Shown one piece after another: positions 37,001 to 49,800 of a stretch of 64,000 nt of DNA (position 1 is its first letter; the number at the start of each line of letters is the position of its first letter). The translations under genes were made by a program, and so were the position numbers. Source of the stretch: Cololabis saira (taxonomy: Eukaryota > Chordata > Actinopteri > Beloniformes > Belonidae); assembly GCF_033807715.1 (NCBI RefSeq), contig NC_084596.1, forward strand, positions 37,286,879 through 37,350,878, given 5' to 3'. The notes under the pieces were generated by a model, which worked only from the letters and a program-made list of their open reading frames with translations, did no database searches and was not told the origin of the DNA.

Positions 37001-38551
37001 ATTGATCCAGCCCTATTTATACTAAAAAGGGAGATATTCTTTACATTATAGGTCCAGATGTTTAACCGTATCTGTGAGAACACCTGTGGTTAAAGAAAGC
37101 TAAACATGTCACACTTTCAGCCATATATATTCTGCTGCTGATTGTTTCTTACTTGAGATGTTAACTCAGCAAATACCTAAGATCACTAAAACTTTGAGAA
37201 AAACAGGATTTAAAACACCTGTTTCTCTTCATTGTCTTCACCTAAAGAAGAACTCCTACAAACCAGGATGTTGTCTTGCGTTGAGAGTAACCACCAGTGT
37301 AGAATCTTATAGAAAAACCCTTCAAACCTTTAAACAATTCCATACAATTGTAACATAACAATTTGTGATATTCAAAGGTGGGTAGTAACGAGTTACATTT
37401 ACTCCGTTACATTTACTTGAGAAAGTCTTGGGAAATTTTGTACTTTTAGGAGTAGTTTTGAATCACTATACTTTTTACTTTTACTTGAGTCGATTTGTGA
37501 AGAAGGAACTATTACTCTTACTCCGCTACATTAGGCTACGTTGAGCTGTTACTTTTCTTTTATCGCCTCTGCGTACGCGTCAATCTCATGACATCACTGA
37601 GTGATTCTTTGGGAAAAATTTTTGTTTTTGCATGTTTTGTCACGTTTAGAGACTCAAACACACACAGAGTTTCTATGAGTTCATGGGCTTGTTCTAGTTC
37701 TCGTGTATAAAAAAAAAAGTACAAAGGCTTGAAATTTTGTGCTGCTTGTGCTTAATTTATTTTTTTATTCTTTTATTTCTTTTATTTTATTATTTATTAA
37801 AGTACTTGAATTTACGTTAAAATTATTTTAATTTAAGCATTTTTTGTATTTTTTATTGATTTTAATTTATTTTATTATTTTATTGATTTAATTTGCCTGA
37901 AGATGATTATTTTGTACTTTTGTCTGTTTGAATGGTTGCGTTAAAAAAATAAATCAGACGTTACTCAACAGTTACTCAGTACTTGAGTAGTTTTTTCACC
38001 AAGTACTTTTTTACTCAAGTAATTATTTGGATGACTACTTTTTACTTCTACTTGAGTCATATTATTCTGAAGTAACAGTACTTTTACTTGAGTACAATTT
38101 GTGGCTACTCTACCCAGCTCTGGTGATAATAGCAGAAGGTTAGAATGAAAAGACAAACCATACTATAGGCTGATTTGTGGTTCCGCGTTACACCAACGCA
38201 GACCTACGGCGTAGGCTACGCAGCGATGTAACGCAGCACCATAAATCAGGCTTACGTAGCACACATGTGCGGGTCAGCACTCACGATCCTGCCGTCTCCG
38301 CTCCCGATGTCCGCCAGAGTCCCGGTTCTGGCTCGCAGCGCCTGCAGGACGTTTCCCACCTGAGCTGTGGTCGCGGGGACGAACGGGAGGCAAACCTTCC
38401 TCAGGGCGGGGGTGACGAACGGAGCAGCCACGGCGTACAGGGCGACCAGAGAGCCCCCCACCACCCCCGTCAGGACCAGGCCGAGGCGGCTCCTGCCCCC
38501 ACCCGTCCCCCCACCTGTCCCCGGGTCCACGACCAGCTCCTCCTGTGACAT
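30318..38551 (-). CDS. atpsckmt: atpsckmt (FAM173B): ATP synthase c-subunit lysine methyltransferase, complete
   Basis: Mitochondrial SAM-dependent methyltransferase that trimethylates a lysine (Lys43 in mammals) of ATP synthase subunit c, supporting respiration. Four coding exons: 38285-38551, 36223-36360, 36025-36075 and 30318-30539; all introns are phase 0. Product 225 aa (human 233). Visible: a Gly-rich N-terminus, hydrophobic anchor aa 23-43, the conserved block [22 protein letters not shown] motif I (DIGSGDGRI, aa 81-89), [29 protein letters not shown] and ACRFPFPTW...[11 protein letters not shown]. An upstream in-frame GTG at 38596 extends the frame, but the first ATG is at 38551 and fits the family length. 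The C-terminal 24 or so residues are unlike human. Intron 3 (5.5 kb) is mostly transposon. Confidence 0.95.
31348..31418 (-). repeat. tRNA-derived, pol III promoter-like sequence inside the repeat
   Basis: On the minus strand, a box A-like TAGCTCAGCCAG and a box B-like AGTTCGAGCC are spaced as in a tRNA gene. The acceptor and anticodon stems do not pair, so this is a SINE-like or degenerate tRNA relic, not a functional tRNA. Confidence 0.5.
31629..31735. repeat. 42-bp tandem repeat with CCAAT and GC boxes
   Basis: About 2.5 copies of a unit starting TGATTGGTCGGGGGGCGGGG. Related single units occur in the element at 61541-62699. Confidence 0.85.
33617..33980. mobile_element. Tc1/mariner-like hairpin MITE, copy 2
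   Basis: Same family as 20909-21275, flanked by TA; followed by a (TA)n run at about 33994-34026. In atpsckmt intron 3. Confidence 0.88.
34325..34545 (+). pseudogene. Non-LTR reverse transcriptase fragment (Rex1/Babar-like)
   Basis: Translates to a degenerate RT core: [15 protein letters not shown] and [13 protein letters not shown], in which the catalytic DD is altered, then EAEYRQLIK. Isolated fragment in atpsckmt intron 3. Confidence 0.7.
34735..35304 (+). mobile_element. Buster-like hAT MITE, copy 4
   Basis: Ends as in copies 1-3; perfect 8-bp duplication ATTTAGAT (34727-34734, 35305-35312). An inserted AGTTTGAGTTTGTTTATTTC stretch interrupts the minisatellite. In atpsckmt intron 3. Confidence 0.92.
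36025..36075 (-). CDS. atpsckmt: atpsckmt exon 3
   Basis: Seventeen codons ([17 protein letters not shown]), in phase 0 at both ends; matches the family after DLWK. Confidence 0.94.
36223..36360 (-). CDS. atpsckmt: atpsckmt exon 2
   Basis: Encodes aa 90-135: [20 protein letters not shown], then [14 protein letters not shown] residues to FHISDLWK. Acceptor CAG, donor GTCAGT. Confidence 0.95.
36541..36775. repeat. Degraded LINE fragment
   Basis: TCACCACCTCTAGCTCTACT, CATTCCCCAAGTCAACC and GATGCCCAAACCACCTGACC match the dispersed teleost LINE segment normally linked to the ATCCATTTTCTTCCGCT motif seen at 63036. In atpsckmt intron 1. Confidence 0.6.
37373..38122. mobile_element. Ac-type hAT MITE (GGTGGGTAGTAACGAG family)
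   Basis: Ends CAAAGGTGGGTAGTAACGAG and CTACCCAGCTCTG; 8-bp duplication GTGATATT/GTGATAAT (7 of 8). In atpsckmt intron 1. Confidence 0.87.
38167..38252. mobile_element. Harbinger-like hairpin MITE, copy 2
   Basis: Shares GGTTCCGCGTTACACCAACG and CCTACGGCGTAGG with 28363-28494. Flanks TAT/TAC. Ends 32 bp from the atpsckmt exon 1 donor. Confidence 0.78.
38285..38551 (-). CDS. atpsckmt: atpsckmt exon 1
   Basis: Encodes aa 1-89: the membrane anchor and SAM motif I, ending exactly after GDGRI at donor GTGAGT. The context before the ATG is not a strong Kozak match, so start certainty is moderate. Confidence 0.9.
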
Positions 38552-38872
38552 TGATGCTCTGAAAACGTCCGCTAACTGTAGCTCAACTCCGTCCACAGCA
38601 GCCGCGCGTCTGGTTGAGCAGGTTAACTAGCTGCTTTCCAATGGACACCACAAACGACATGTAAACTACCATAAAAATATGCAAACAATTTGAAAATAAA
38701 AGTCGCATGGCCCGTTTGTTGACCTGTGCAACGTTATTATCATTCCGACTAGGTAACAAAGTCAAGCTATCAATGGTTCCTTTTAGGTTGCGGGTCGGTG
38801 GCCAACGACGTCAATGACCATTTACAGAGTCAAATATTATTATAGGCTTATAAACTTATAAGCAGTACTCGA

Positions 38873-39605
38873 GTTGTAAAAAAAAAATCAGGGGGATGGT
38901 GGATTTTATCATATGGGGACAGATAATTTGTGGTGATTACAAATAATATAATATATTACAAATAATAGCACTGACCAAAACACCTGCAGAAATACTGCAG
39001 GGATGACATAGCAGCAGTTAAATGCAGCCTTCTGTAAGCTTTAAATATCCACTGGGCTTACATCAAATAGATCAAAACACAACAATAAAAACAGATTTCT
39101 GAACTTATCAATATGCCTCTGCCCTTCACAGGATAAGTAAAATGGATCACTGCAAAAACTCAAAATCTTAACAAGAATATTTGTCTTATTTCTCACTTAT
39201 CTCTGCACTCTGCGTCGCGCCCTAAAATGTCTCATTTTAGTAAAAAAATCTCATTACACTTAAAACAAGACTCATCACTGGAAAAAACAACAATTTTCAC
39301 CTGTTTCAAGTAGATTTTCACTTAAAATAAGCAGAACAATCTGCCAGTGGAACAAGATTTTTTTGCTTGTAATTAGAAGATAAATCTGGTCCCACTGGCA
39401 GATTTTTCTACTTATTTCAAGTGAAAATGTACTTGAAACAGGTGAAAATTGTCAAAAAAGTTATTTTTCTGGTGTTGACTCTAAATGTTGAAATAGCAGT
39501 AATACTACATTAATTGATGAAATGACATAAGGGATGGAAAGGAGGGATGATTTTAACCGTTTTTATTTCAGGGGGGGATGCCATCCCCCCTCATCTCGAG
39601 TACTG
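38873..39605. mobile_element. Ac-type hAT MITE (CAGTACTCGAG family), full length
   Basis: Perfect 11-bp ends CAGTACTCGAG/CTCGAGTACTG; duplication CTTATAAG/CTTATAAA (7 of 8). Contains a 160-bp internal hairpin. Between atpsckmt and neto1. Confidence 0.9.
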
Positions 39606-40301
39606 CTTATAAATACAGAAGTTTAGAAAAATAAAGACAACACTATTTTGATATTCAAAGTAAAAGGAAATTGTTTAATCAAATAAATACAAAGGAATCA
39701 GACAGGGGATGGCATGAATCAGATGTCAACACAGAAGATGTCTACCATTAACGGACACATTTGTTCCTTGCTTTGGTGATGCAATAATGCCAAAAGTAAA
39801 GGAAAACTGTAATCATTATATTAATTAAATTCACAAAATTGATATAAATATGATATAGTATATTGTACATGATACTATAGGTAAAAATCAAAACATCAGG
39901 AACAAAAAGGGAAAAAATTGGGGAAAGTGATCTAGTATTCCAGCTGCCATTAATATTTGTATCTATGCATTCAGATCCATCTTTGATCCATCCTTGATGG
40001 ATACTTAACTCTTTGGCTCGGAAGAAACAAGTGAGTGTTGGTTTCACAAACTTCAGTGTGCTCTGTTTCTACTCATTTAATGTCAAACTTGTATTTCAGC
40101 TGGATTCGCTTCAGCCAGAACTGTTCTGATCAGCAGTAATAACACATCAAAAGTGAAAGTTATATGCCTCTTTAGGAAAAAAACTAAATTGCATTTAATA
40201 TTTTGTAATCCAATATATCTCTTTAAATCCTTTCCATTTGTTTTCATGTATTCTTGTTTATAGAATGATTATTCTTTAGATGCATTTAACCCTACAGTAA
40301 T
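39606..40301 (-). other. 3' flank of neto1
   Basis: Unique AT-rich sequence between the neto1 stop and a hAT element. ATTAAA on the gene strand near 40076, 40194 and 39673 are candidate polyadenylation signals. Confidence 0.45.
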
Positions 40302-40842
40302 TTAAAAGTCGTTTGACAGTGTACGATGGACTGTGTGATCCAGCCCTGACATCCCATGGTGCATCTGATGGTGGTGCATGTGGTGCTGGCTGTTAGCGGG
40401 ACCCATATCCATCATCAAATCATCCTCCTCGTCCTCTGCTCTGTACCCTTCGGCTCCATCCTGAGAGTAGCTGTGCTTCATCACCAGGATGCTGCGTCTG
40501 CCTGCTGGTGTGTTCTGGTGAGAGAGGTGCGGCGACATCTGGCTCAACATCATTGGCGACAAAGGCGGCACAATAGCTCCTCCATCGGAGGCGATTGTGG
40601 CATCCCGCATGCTCAGGTTGCTGCGGCTGCCGTGGATGCTGCCGTGGATGCTGCCGTGGTGAGAGCCACAGTGGTGGTCGCGGATGCATTTGCTTTCGGA
40701 GCGTCTGAGTTTGTGGAACTTCTCAAAGTCCTCCGCCATGCCGGCGTCGGTCAGGTCTCCAGAGGGGGCGCGGCGCAGAGTGCAGAGCTCATAGTGTGGT
40801 GGCTCAAAACCAGGGTGGAGGAGGGCAGGGTCAAAGTCATCT
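40302..40842 (-). CDS. neto1: neto1 exon 10, cytosolic tail and stop
   Basis: Encodes aa 372-551: [36 protein letters not shown], repeated [24 protein letters not shown], an acidic DEEDDLMMD patch and a His/Met-rich stretch ([12 protein letters not shown]) before TLSNDF. The His-rich part and the terminus are not in mammalian NETO1. Confidence 0.92.
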
Positions 40843-43800
40843 CTGCGGGTATGAAGAGGAAGGAAAGAAAGAGTACACAAAATCAACAACAGCATATACA
40901 GAATAGTAGGCCTGTGTTGAAAAAATCGATTTCCCAATTCTAAATCGATTCTCATATTAATTCCTAAAAATCGATTCATATGTCTAAAGATCGATTTTTT
41001 TTGGGGGGGGGGGTTATTTTCTTTTTTTTTCTTTTCTTTTTTTTTTTTTTTTTTTTTCATCATTACATTACAACTTTTGGATATTTTTTTGTTTATCCCC
41101 AAAAAAGGAATGTTTTGTTGGACACGAGAATAACTGGTGCCATGTTTTTGCCTTTAAATATGTTTAAAGGTATGAAAACATTAAAGTGTTCAGTTATAAT
41201 TGCATAAATTGTCTATATTCCTTTGCCTATATATTACTTTATATACTGTCTTGTGGTTACATTTGCAAAAAATGCTAAAAACCAAATGCTCAAAAATTAA
41301 AAACCAAAATAGACCGAAAATGGAACAAATAAAAACGGAATGTGGGAAAAAATAAAACCGATTTCACCCGTCTCTGTTTGCTGCCCTGGATCTGTTTGGT
41401 AATTCTGACCCACATGATGTTTCTAAAGCAGTTCTATCAGCATTCCAAATCAATATCGGAATCGAATCGAATTGAATCAAATCTTGATAATCGATTCTGA
41501 ATCTTAAGAATCGGAATCGAATCGATTCTTGACATTTGAATCGATCCCCGGCCCTACAGAATAGGTAATTCATGTCCACATGAAATCAGTTTCAGTGTTG
41601 CTCAGTGCACTTTACTACCCGGTTGCTGCATCCTGCTAGGCAGCGTACCGTGGGTTTTTTAATCACTTACTTAGTTTGCTACATAAAAGACAAAAACCAT
41701 GAGCTCCACATAGCCGTACAATTTTCATCAGAGCAGGACTGAGCATGCTTTTTTGTTGTTGTTTTACATTGCTAATCATAGACCATTATTACAGGATAAA
41801 AAAGTAGTACGTGACTTTTACTCTCTCACCTGCGAACAACATATTTCTTACGAGGCTGTTTGACCTGGATGATAACAGATATGACCAGCAGGAGGACGAC
41901 CAGACCACAGGTTACTCCTATGATAGTGAGGTTAGTGTTGTCCAGCGTGTCTAGGATGCTGGGTTTTCTCTTCTCTAGTTGAAGAGACAGCACATAAAGA
42001 AAAAGAAAAAAATTATGTGTTGTGAATACAGTGAGTTTGTGTTGAATACCCCCCCTTGTGTGTCAGCTTACCTTTGCAGCGATTCTCATCCCAGGGGTAA
42101 ACACAGTTCTGGACACCATTGCACACAAGTGTGTTGTTAATGCACATGTTGCTGTGGCAGAAGAAAGTGTCTCCTGCACACGGGGCTGAAAAACAATAAT
42201 CAGGAAACATGCATCTGTAAAGTGACTTTTTGAAAAGACATTTTAGTTGCTTCAGTTTTACCTCTCTGTTCTGTAACAGTTATTGTTTGTACTATTTCAT
42301 GGGTGTTCAGCACTGCAGACAGTTGTTGTAGCACCATCATTTAAAAAAATACAATTCACTGCAAATTAGATATTTCTAATCCCACGGACCAGAGAACCTC
42401 CCAATTATTTATTTTGGCTACTTGGAAGCTGAAAATACAATAAAACATAATCAGATACTTTCAGAATCAGACCCAAAACAATAACCTATGACCACAGACT
42501 GTAAATAAAGGAAGAAGATCATTGTGGCTTTGTGAAGTCCCTGGACACAGAAGTGACCACATTTGGAAAAAGAATGTTGATACTTCTGATAATTATGAAA
42601 TTAATGCAGAAGCCAACGACATGAAAGTATTGTAAAATGTATTGGCTTACTGTATCAATTGATGTGAGAGCTCAATAATCTAGAGGCTACAGTATATTGG
42701 AGCCAGTGTCTGCTGGCCGTTGGTATTTTGGTTTAAGACCCTCCTGTATTGGCTTCACATCCAGCAGTGGAAGACTGTCCTTCTTCTACACTAAATTGGT
42801 GTAAGATGCCAAAACATGTCTGTGAAGTTAAAATAAAGTGCTATGGTAGATTGGAAAATTAACTGCAATCCAAGACTTTACGGTTAATCATTCAGTCATT
42901 GATTGCATGGAGCCTGCCCTGCAGCTAAGTTGCCACACCTAAAACAAATAATAAGATACATAAAACTTGAAGCAGCACTGACTTGACCTTCATGATGGTG
43001 TTGAAGCAACTCATACTGGTCCAATTTTCACCATCATTGAGAACCCTATTGTGTGTTGTGGGTCAGGGCAGGTCCAGACAGGTCAGGTGCTGCAGCTGCA
43101 GACCTGCAGGACCATCTCTGGGATGCATCCCAGCCGGCACCAGCATTTCACTGATGGACAGGCCACAGGTTTTTCTGGCCAGGCTTGTGTTTAGAAGTTA
43201 ATATTAGTGAAATTTTTTTTGATAATTAGTTCTAATTATTACAAGCAGCTACATGCACGGTTTGCAAAAAACAAATAAAACTCAGAATTCTCATTATTTT
43301 TTGATGGTAGAAGACAAATACACCCATTAATTCAGTTCAAACATAGATATTTATAAAGGTTTTAACAAAAGGCAACTTGTGCAGATGATTGTTTAAACTT
43401 TACATGTAGATGAAAGAGCGAGGGGGGAGAGATGAGTGCTGGATGCTAGTTTGACTTCTATCAAGGCACCAAGCAAACACTATGTAATTCCTGTAGAATT
43501 CAATAATCTCCTGTTTAGATCTTTCTTGCAGAGTATTAAACAAAATGTGAACATCGGGTGGTCAGCCATTCTGCAGATTTGATTTGAAAGAGCACTATTC
43601 TAATAATAGAAGTACTTAATTAAATGATTTAGGTTAGGCACACAGTGATCTCTTATATATTTGCTTTTATATTTGTATTGTATTGCACCAATCACCACAA
43701 CAAATTCCTTGTGTGTGTTTAACAAACTTGGCAATAAACCCTTTTCTGATTCTGATTCTGATCTGCTGAACCCACCTAACCAGTAGTTTGAGGGGGGCAT

Positions 43801-46800
43801 GGTGTAGTAAAACAAGTGCACCTGCAACAAGTAAGCAGTGTCATAGTTGGCACTTTATTGGCTGTAATTTTTTTGATAGGGTTGTTTCATAACAATCTGG
43901 TTGCAGAAGCTTCAAAGGTGTACAGAGGAAGCCAGACTCCAAAGAAGAAGGCTCAAACTGGAGATCCGGACATTTGGTTGTGCAACTGTTAATTTGAGTG
44001 ACCAATATTTGAGCGAAGAAGAATAAATATTCAAGTTATGTCATAATATTTGGTAGCATGTAAATGGGGTGGGAAAAACGAAGATTTCCTCTCAAAATGA
44101 AAAATCTACTATTGATTAAAGATACTCATGTGATCCCAAAGGCATGCAGCAGAAATTCTAAACAAATATCAAATTAAGTCAAGTTAAATGAAAATCATCA
44201 CTGAAGCCAACTGATTATGATAAACATCTTTACCACACACAAGTAACATTTTCCTTAGCATTTACAGTGATCTCTTGAAGGCTTACGTTCATGGAAAGTT
44301 GTAAAGAGGATCTTGAACCTGCTCTTCCTGCTCCCCTCGTCCGCCCACATCCTCACCACGCCCAAAGAGTTCAGCAGCATGACATTGTTGGCTACGGTGG
44401 AGCAGAACTTATTCTTCAGGTGCTCAACTGAGCTGCTGCCGTCATAGATGGCAACGAAGTTGCGCTTGCACTCATTTGAGTTGTGCATTTCATACTCCAG
44501 AAATCGCAGGTAGATCTGTGGGCAGAGCAGAATAAATGAGCAGGGACTGGATCAGGTTTTAGTAACTGCTGCTTAGTCTCCAAACATTTCTTTCCCAGTT
44601 ACCTTATTGTTTGTCACATGGTAACAAAAAGGCAAATCTTATTTGATCTGGATCAACCGCATGCAGACAAATAGGACGCACTCAGAATTATTTTATAAAT
44701 GTTTACACTCATACATTACGACAGAGTATTAGGGCCAAACTAAGACAAAAAAAAATTGGAAATTACGAGAATAAAGTCATAATATAATGAGAATAAAGTC
44801 GTAAAATTACAAGAATAAAGTCGTAATGTTGCGAGAATAAAGTCGTAATAGAATAAAGTCGTAATATTATGAGAATAAAGTCGTAATATTACGAGAATAA
44901 AGTCGTAAAATTACGAGAATAAAGTCGTAACATTACGAGAATAAAGTCGTAATGTTGCGAGAATAAAGTCGTAATATTATGAGAATATAATTTATGAGAA
45001 CTCTAACAGGAAGAGCTTCTTCTCCCTGTGTTAAAATGAGGAATATTGAGCATCTTGTGAAGTTATATTTATATATTTATAATATATTACGACTTTATTC
45101 TCGTAATATTATGACTTTATTCTCGTAATATTATGACTTTATTCTCGTAATTTTACGACTTTATTATCGTAATATTATGACTTTATTCTCGTAATTTTAC
45201 GACTTTATTCTCGTAATATTATGACTTTATTCTCGTAATTTTACGACTTTATTCTCATTACATTATGACTTTATTCTCCTAATTTCCTTTTTTTGTTTTT
45301 TTGTTTGGCCCTAATACTCCGTCGTAATACATAAATATTTACAATAAAGAAAAGTTTATTGTTGTAATGTAAGGCACTGCTTGTCCAGTGTATGAGATGC
45401 AATGACATCTAGTGGCACAATTTCCAAACTGCAGTCAAGTGAATTTGACAGTTTTTAAATCTGTCCACCCTGTAAATTGAAACTAAAATTACTGTTTTAC
45501 TTTTCCACTACAACCACTGATCAGCTTCAAAGCCAGTTGGTAGTTTTGGTTGTTTGTATCTGTTTTAATCCATGTGTAGCTGTACGAAATGCCATTTCAA
45601 ATTTTCCCAAATTTCATTTTCTGTTAGCTGCTACAAAGGGAATAGCAAAGAGCATACACACCTTAGCTTTGGGAGGGGCCCGGATGTACCACCTGCAGTC
45701 CACAGCTTCAGTTTTTAGTGCTCTGATATGCGCTGAATCCACAAATCCCTCTGGACCACTCATATCAAAGTCACAGTCTGTGGAATACAACAGTTTTACC
45801 TGGGAGGTCAAATCCCAGAGAAGCTGAAGGAGTTGACCAGGGAGAGGGAGGTCTGGACCAGCTTAGACTGTTACTCCTGAGACTTTTACTGGCAAAGTAG
45901 AAGTTAACAGATGGATGGATGAAATGTGAAAAGACACTGTGTGCTAGTGCTAATGCTAATACTAAATTTTAACTATAATAAACTATATTTTTTATATATT
46001 TTTTTCCACATCCACTGATTCCTGTGATAGTTAATAAATGATATGTTAAGTTGTATGTTAAATGATAAGTTTTACCATCTTTTGCTGCTTGTATATCTAA
46101 TTTTCCCACAAAATGTTAACCAGTAAAACAGTAAAACCATAAATCAAAAACTGACCTTGGCTGAAATCATTTCACTCAGGACAAAACTGTAGGATGTGTC
46201 CTTAACCAGGATTGGTTTACAGACTAGTTGTTCAGTTGCTCACTTAATTCTGGTGCCACTTTTAAGGCATACGAATTTGGATGTTGTTTTCATGAGAATT
46301 AAATATGGAGGGGGTCACAAATCCACAAGAAGTGACATTGATTAAAGCATTTTTAAATGGATGGAGTCTTAAACTTCGAAGGTTCAGTGCATGTGCAGCT
46401 TCCTACTTTGGAAATGAGTTTTGATTGTATTTGAGTTAACATGGTAACTCCCTGAGGAAAGTAACATCATTACAAGTCTTTCAGAACTGAGTTATGAATC
46501 TGTTACATAGCATTGGAAAAGTTGCTCCCATCAGAAGTTGAGAAAAGTTCAACTTTCCGTGCTTTGACATGAACACCAGCCAATCAACTTGCATCTACGT
46601 AGACCAGCGCTGGCTCGTGACATGGTACATGAGAGCAGGCCAACAGCAGTTAAAGGTTGTTATACATTAAATATGGGAGAAGGGCTGATTATTGTCATCG
46701 GCCCATCTTGTATGACCAGACCTTCCTTTTCAGTCAACCACTGCGCTGATTGTCTTTACTTGATGCAGCAGGACTGCAGGTATGTCGAGTCATGAACGAT

Positions 46801-49800
46801 TAATACTCACTTGGTAAAGCTGGCAGTACCCCAACGTCTTTAAACTCCGGATCTAAAAAGAACATATCAGTCACGTTCAGTCACATGAGAAACAAACTTG
46901 ATCACATATGCATTTAACAGAGTGTAGATTTGAGAATAAGTTGATAGATGGCTTTTATGTATAATAACTGGTGAAAAATACATTCATAAATGCAGATTAT
47001 ACCCAAAATGAGCAGCCTGACAAACCCCTGTATTCTCTGTGCAGATTATACAGAGAACAGGCAGGTGTGAGTACATTTCATCTAGTATATTTCACTAGTA
47101 CTGTTTTGTAGGAAGAAAATATGCTAGATGCTCTTTTCTAGATTTTAGTTCAGCTTTCAATACTATACAGCCCCATATCCTTCTCAGCAAACTCATACAA
47201 ACTTATTCCATGTGTCATCAGGTAGTATCACTCATTTCTAACCAACAGCACTCAGTGAGTCAGAGAGAAGTTAGGTTTTCAGATGACATTGCAATCATTG
47301 GACAATTGGACAAAGACACTGATATTTCAGTTTATAATATGGAGGTGAATACATTTGTCCAATGGTGTGATGGCCTCATTGTTAATGTTGAAGAAATTAT
47401 TTTTGATCCAGGTCGCCTTGAAGAGCACACCTCCCTTCTGGTCAGTAAAACCTGCATTACTCAAGAGAATTCATACAAATACTCGGGGGTGCATAATGAC
47501 TCAAGCCTATCCTGGGATATTCAACTGAATTCTATCTGCTTGTAGGATTCAAAAGCAACTGTTTTTGTGTGGAAAAGAAAATAATGTTAGTTTTTTTATC
47601 ATGCTGTGACAGAAAGCACAATAAATGGAATTGCAGCTTGCTTTGGGAATCTGTCATCAAAACGAACCAAACTGGTTTGTACAGCACTGAAAGTGATGGG
47701 GGTAAGGGGACATCCCGTCCTTAAACAGCTTTTTGAGGATATCAATTTAGCACAAAAAACAAGGAAAACATTTTAATTTAGTAGATTATTCCTTTGTTGT
47801 AACAATGCCTCATGACAATAAATCTTATTCCGTTGGAAAGACTTTTTATTTCCCTTTTAAATGGTGCCACATTTGTAAGGATCATGCATTAATGGGATGA
47901 GCAGCAGAGCTGAGTGGGTTGCCCATGAAAAATTTGTCAAATCTTTGCTGCCATTGCCAGACAACTTTGAAAATGGTTTGGCAATGGGAAATACATTGCC
48001 AAAACACTTATTGGCAATTTAACAATTTATCTGTTTAACAAACAGGAGCCTCAGTAGTTGCACAGGCTTGTATTGTTTTTCATTGTGCGGTGTATCTGCG
48101 TAGGTTTGTCCATTTACATACTGTCTACTACCTTTATTTTTTGTTTAGGACAAATTTCCACCAGGACGAATGAATTAACCTTCAATCTTAAAAATACAAT
48201 AAAGGACTATTATACACTGTTCTGTTGGATGTGAAATATGTGCAACATTTCCTGCAAAACATTTTTCAGAGAAAAAGAGATTTAAAAAAAAAATTTGATG
48301 AAAAATACCAGAGGATAAGAGCAACAATATTAAATACATATTGAAAAAAAAAAAAAAAACAGGCAGCTGGCCAATGCTCACATCATCTATCTGCATCACA
48401 TATCTTCTAGTCTCGTTTAAACACACCCAAAACCCTGATGTTGTTCATCAAAAAAAGAGAAAAAAAGCAAATTACTCCCAACATCAGGAAAGGAACAGAT
48501 ATTGTGTCCTAAACCTTTGTGCTGATGAATCCACTTGCTACGTGGATTAAAAACCCTAACAGACCAGCTTAGTTGAGGACAGATTGGGCTGCAGCAGCAT
48601 CAACAACAACCTGCTGATAAAAACATTACTTCCACTTGGGACTACTCTTGGAAGCACGTTGTTTGATACATTTTTTTTATGTATACATTTAATACCATTC
48701 AGTAAAACATGTAGAAAAAGATTTAAAAAGAAAGAATAAAATCAGGGTAAATAGTGAGAATGTATTAACCAAAGTTGCATTGTTTTTGTTTTTTGTCTTC
48801 ATAAATTAAGTTCTATCTTTTAACTGTTTATTCATTTACGTGTTCATTCTTACATCCATTTATTCATTCATTGGTAATGCAGACAGAGGCTGTGATGTAA
48901 GCAGGGAAGATGATGACTTGACTGACTTTCAAATCAGCAAGGACTCTTATTAATCCTCTCATGTTTCTTATCCATTCTGCTGCAGGCTTGGCCAGATTAT
49001 TCACATCCATGCCTCTGTGTGTGTTTGTGCACGCGCATGCGAGCGTGCGTGTGTGTGTGTTACAATACATTTGCAGAGGCTTTACAGGAAATACACAAAA
49101 TACATGAAAATAAATGTAAGGCTGAGATAAAGACAAGATGCATGATGGTTTTGATAAATCCTCCTTGAAAATTGTGTTGCACACACAAGAAGTGGGATTA
49201 AACAAGTTTGTCTCACAACATTCTCCTCATAAATCAGATTTATTTGTGGGTAATCAAAAACATATTCTGAAGTGAGAATAGAACAACAGCAATAAGTCAT
49301 TAAGGCATTGTTTTTGTGTTTTTAATATATGCTGGTTATAAAAAGGACATCCCAGAGAAGTTGAGTAGGAATTCAGTAAGTGGTGTAATTGAGAATAAAA
49401 AAAGTGCTTTTCAACCGCTTTTATTCTTTTTGCAATAATCAGTTAGACAAATTGATTGTAATTGGGAAAAAATAAAAAATCTCTGTTGCCAGGAAACAAC
49501 TTTGCTTTCCTACAGTAAATGTGTATTATTTAATACTCATTTGCAGGTTGTACTCTGCACAGCATCACATGTTTTCTAATCACTGAAAGTAACAGTTTGA
49601 CATTAGAACTTGCACTTACAAATCCAAATAATGCAGAACAGAACCAACTTATCCATTTAAATCAAGACCGGACATCGTAATGTAATCGTAACCCTGAGCA
49701 ATTTATATCTTGCATAGGTTAAGCTTTGCATATTGTATCATATTTGAATACAAAAGGTTAACTAAAAGTTGAAGTCGTGCACAACAGTCAGACATCACTT

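Noticed and set aside
38552..38596. N-terminal extension of Atpsckmt
   Set aside because: Would start at GTG, not ATG; the ATG at 38551 fits family length.
40356..40943. 195-codon plus-strand frame
   Set aside because: Antisense of neto1 exon 10; no independent similarity and runs into intron.
44760..45290. Regular 22-bp repeats resembling a CRISPR array
   Set aside because: Units are directly adjacent with no unique spacers, are inverted halfway and lie in an animal gene intron.
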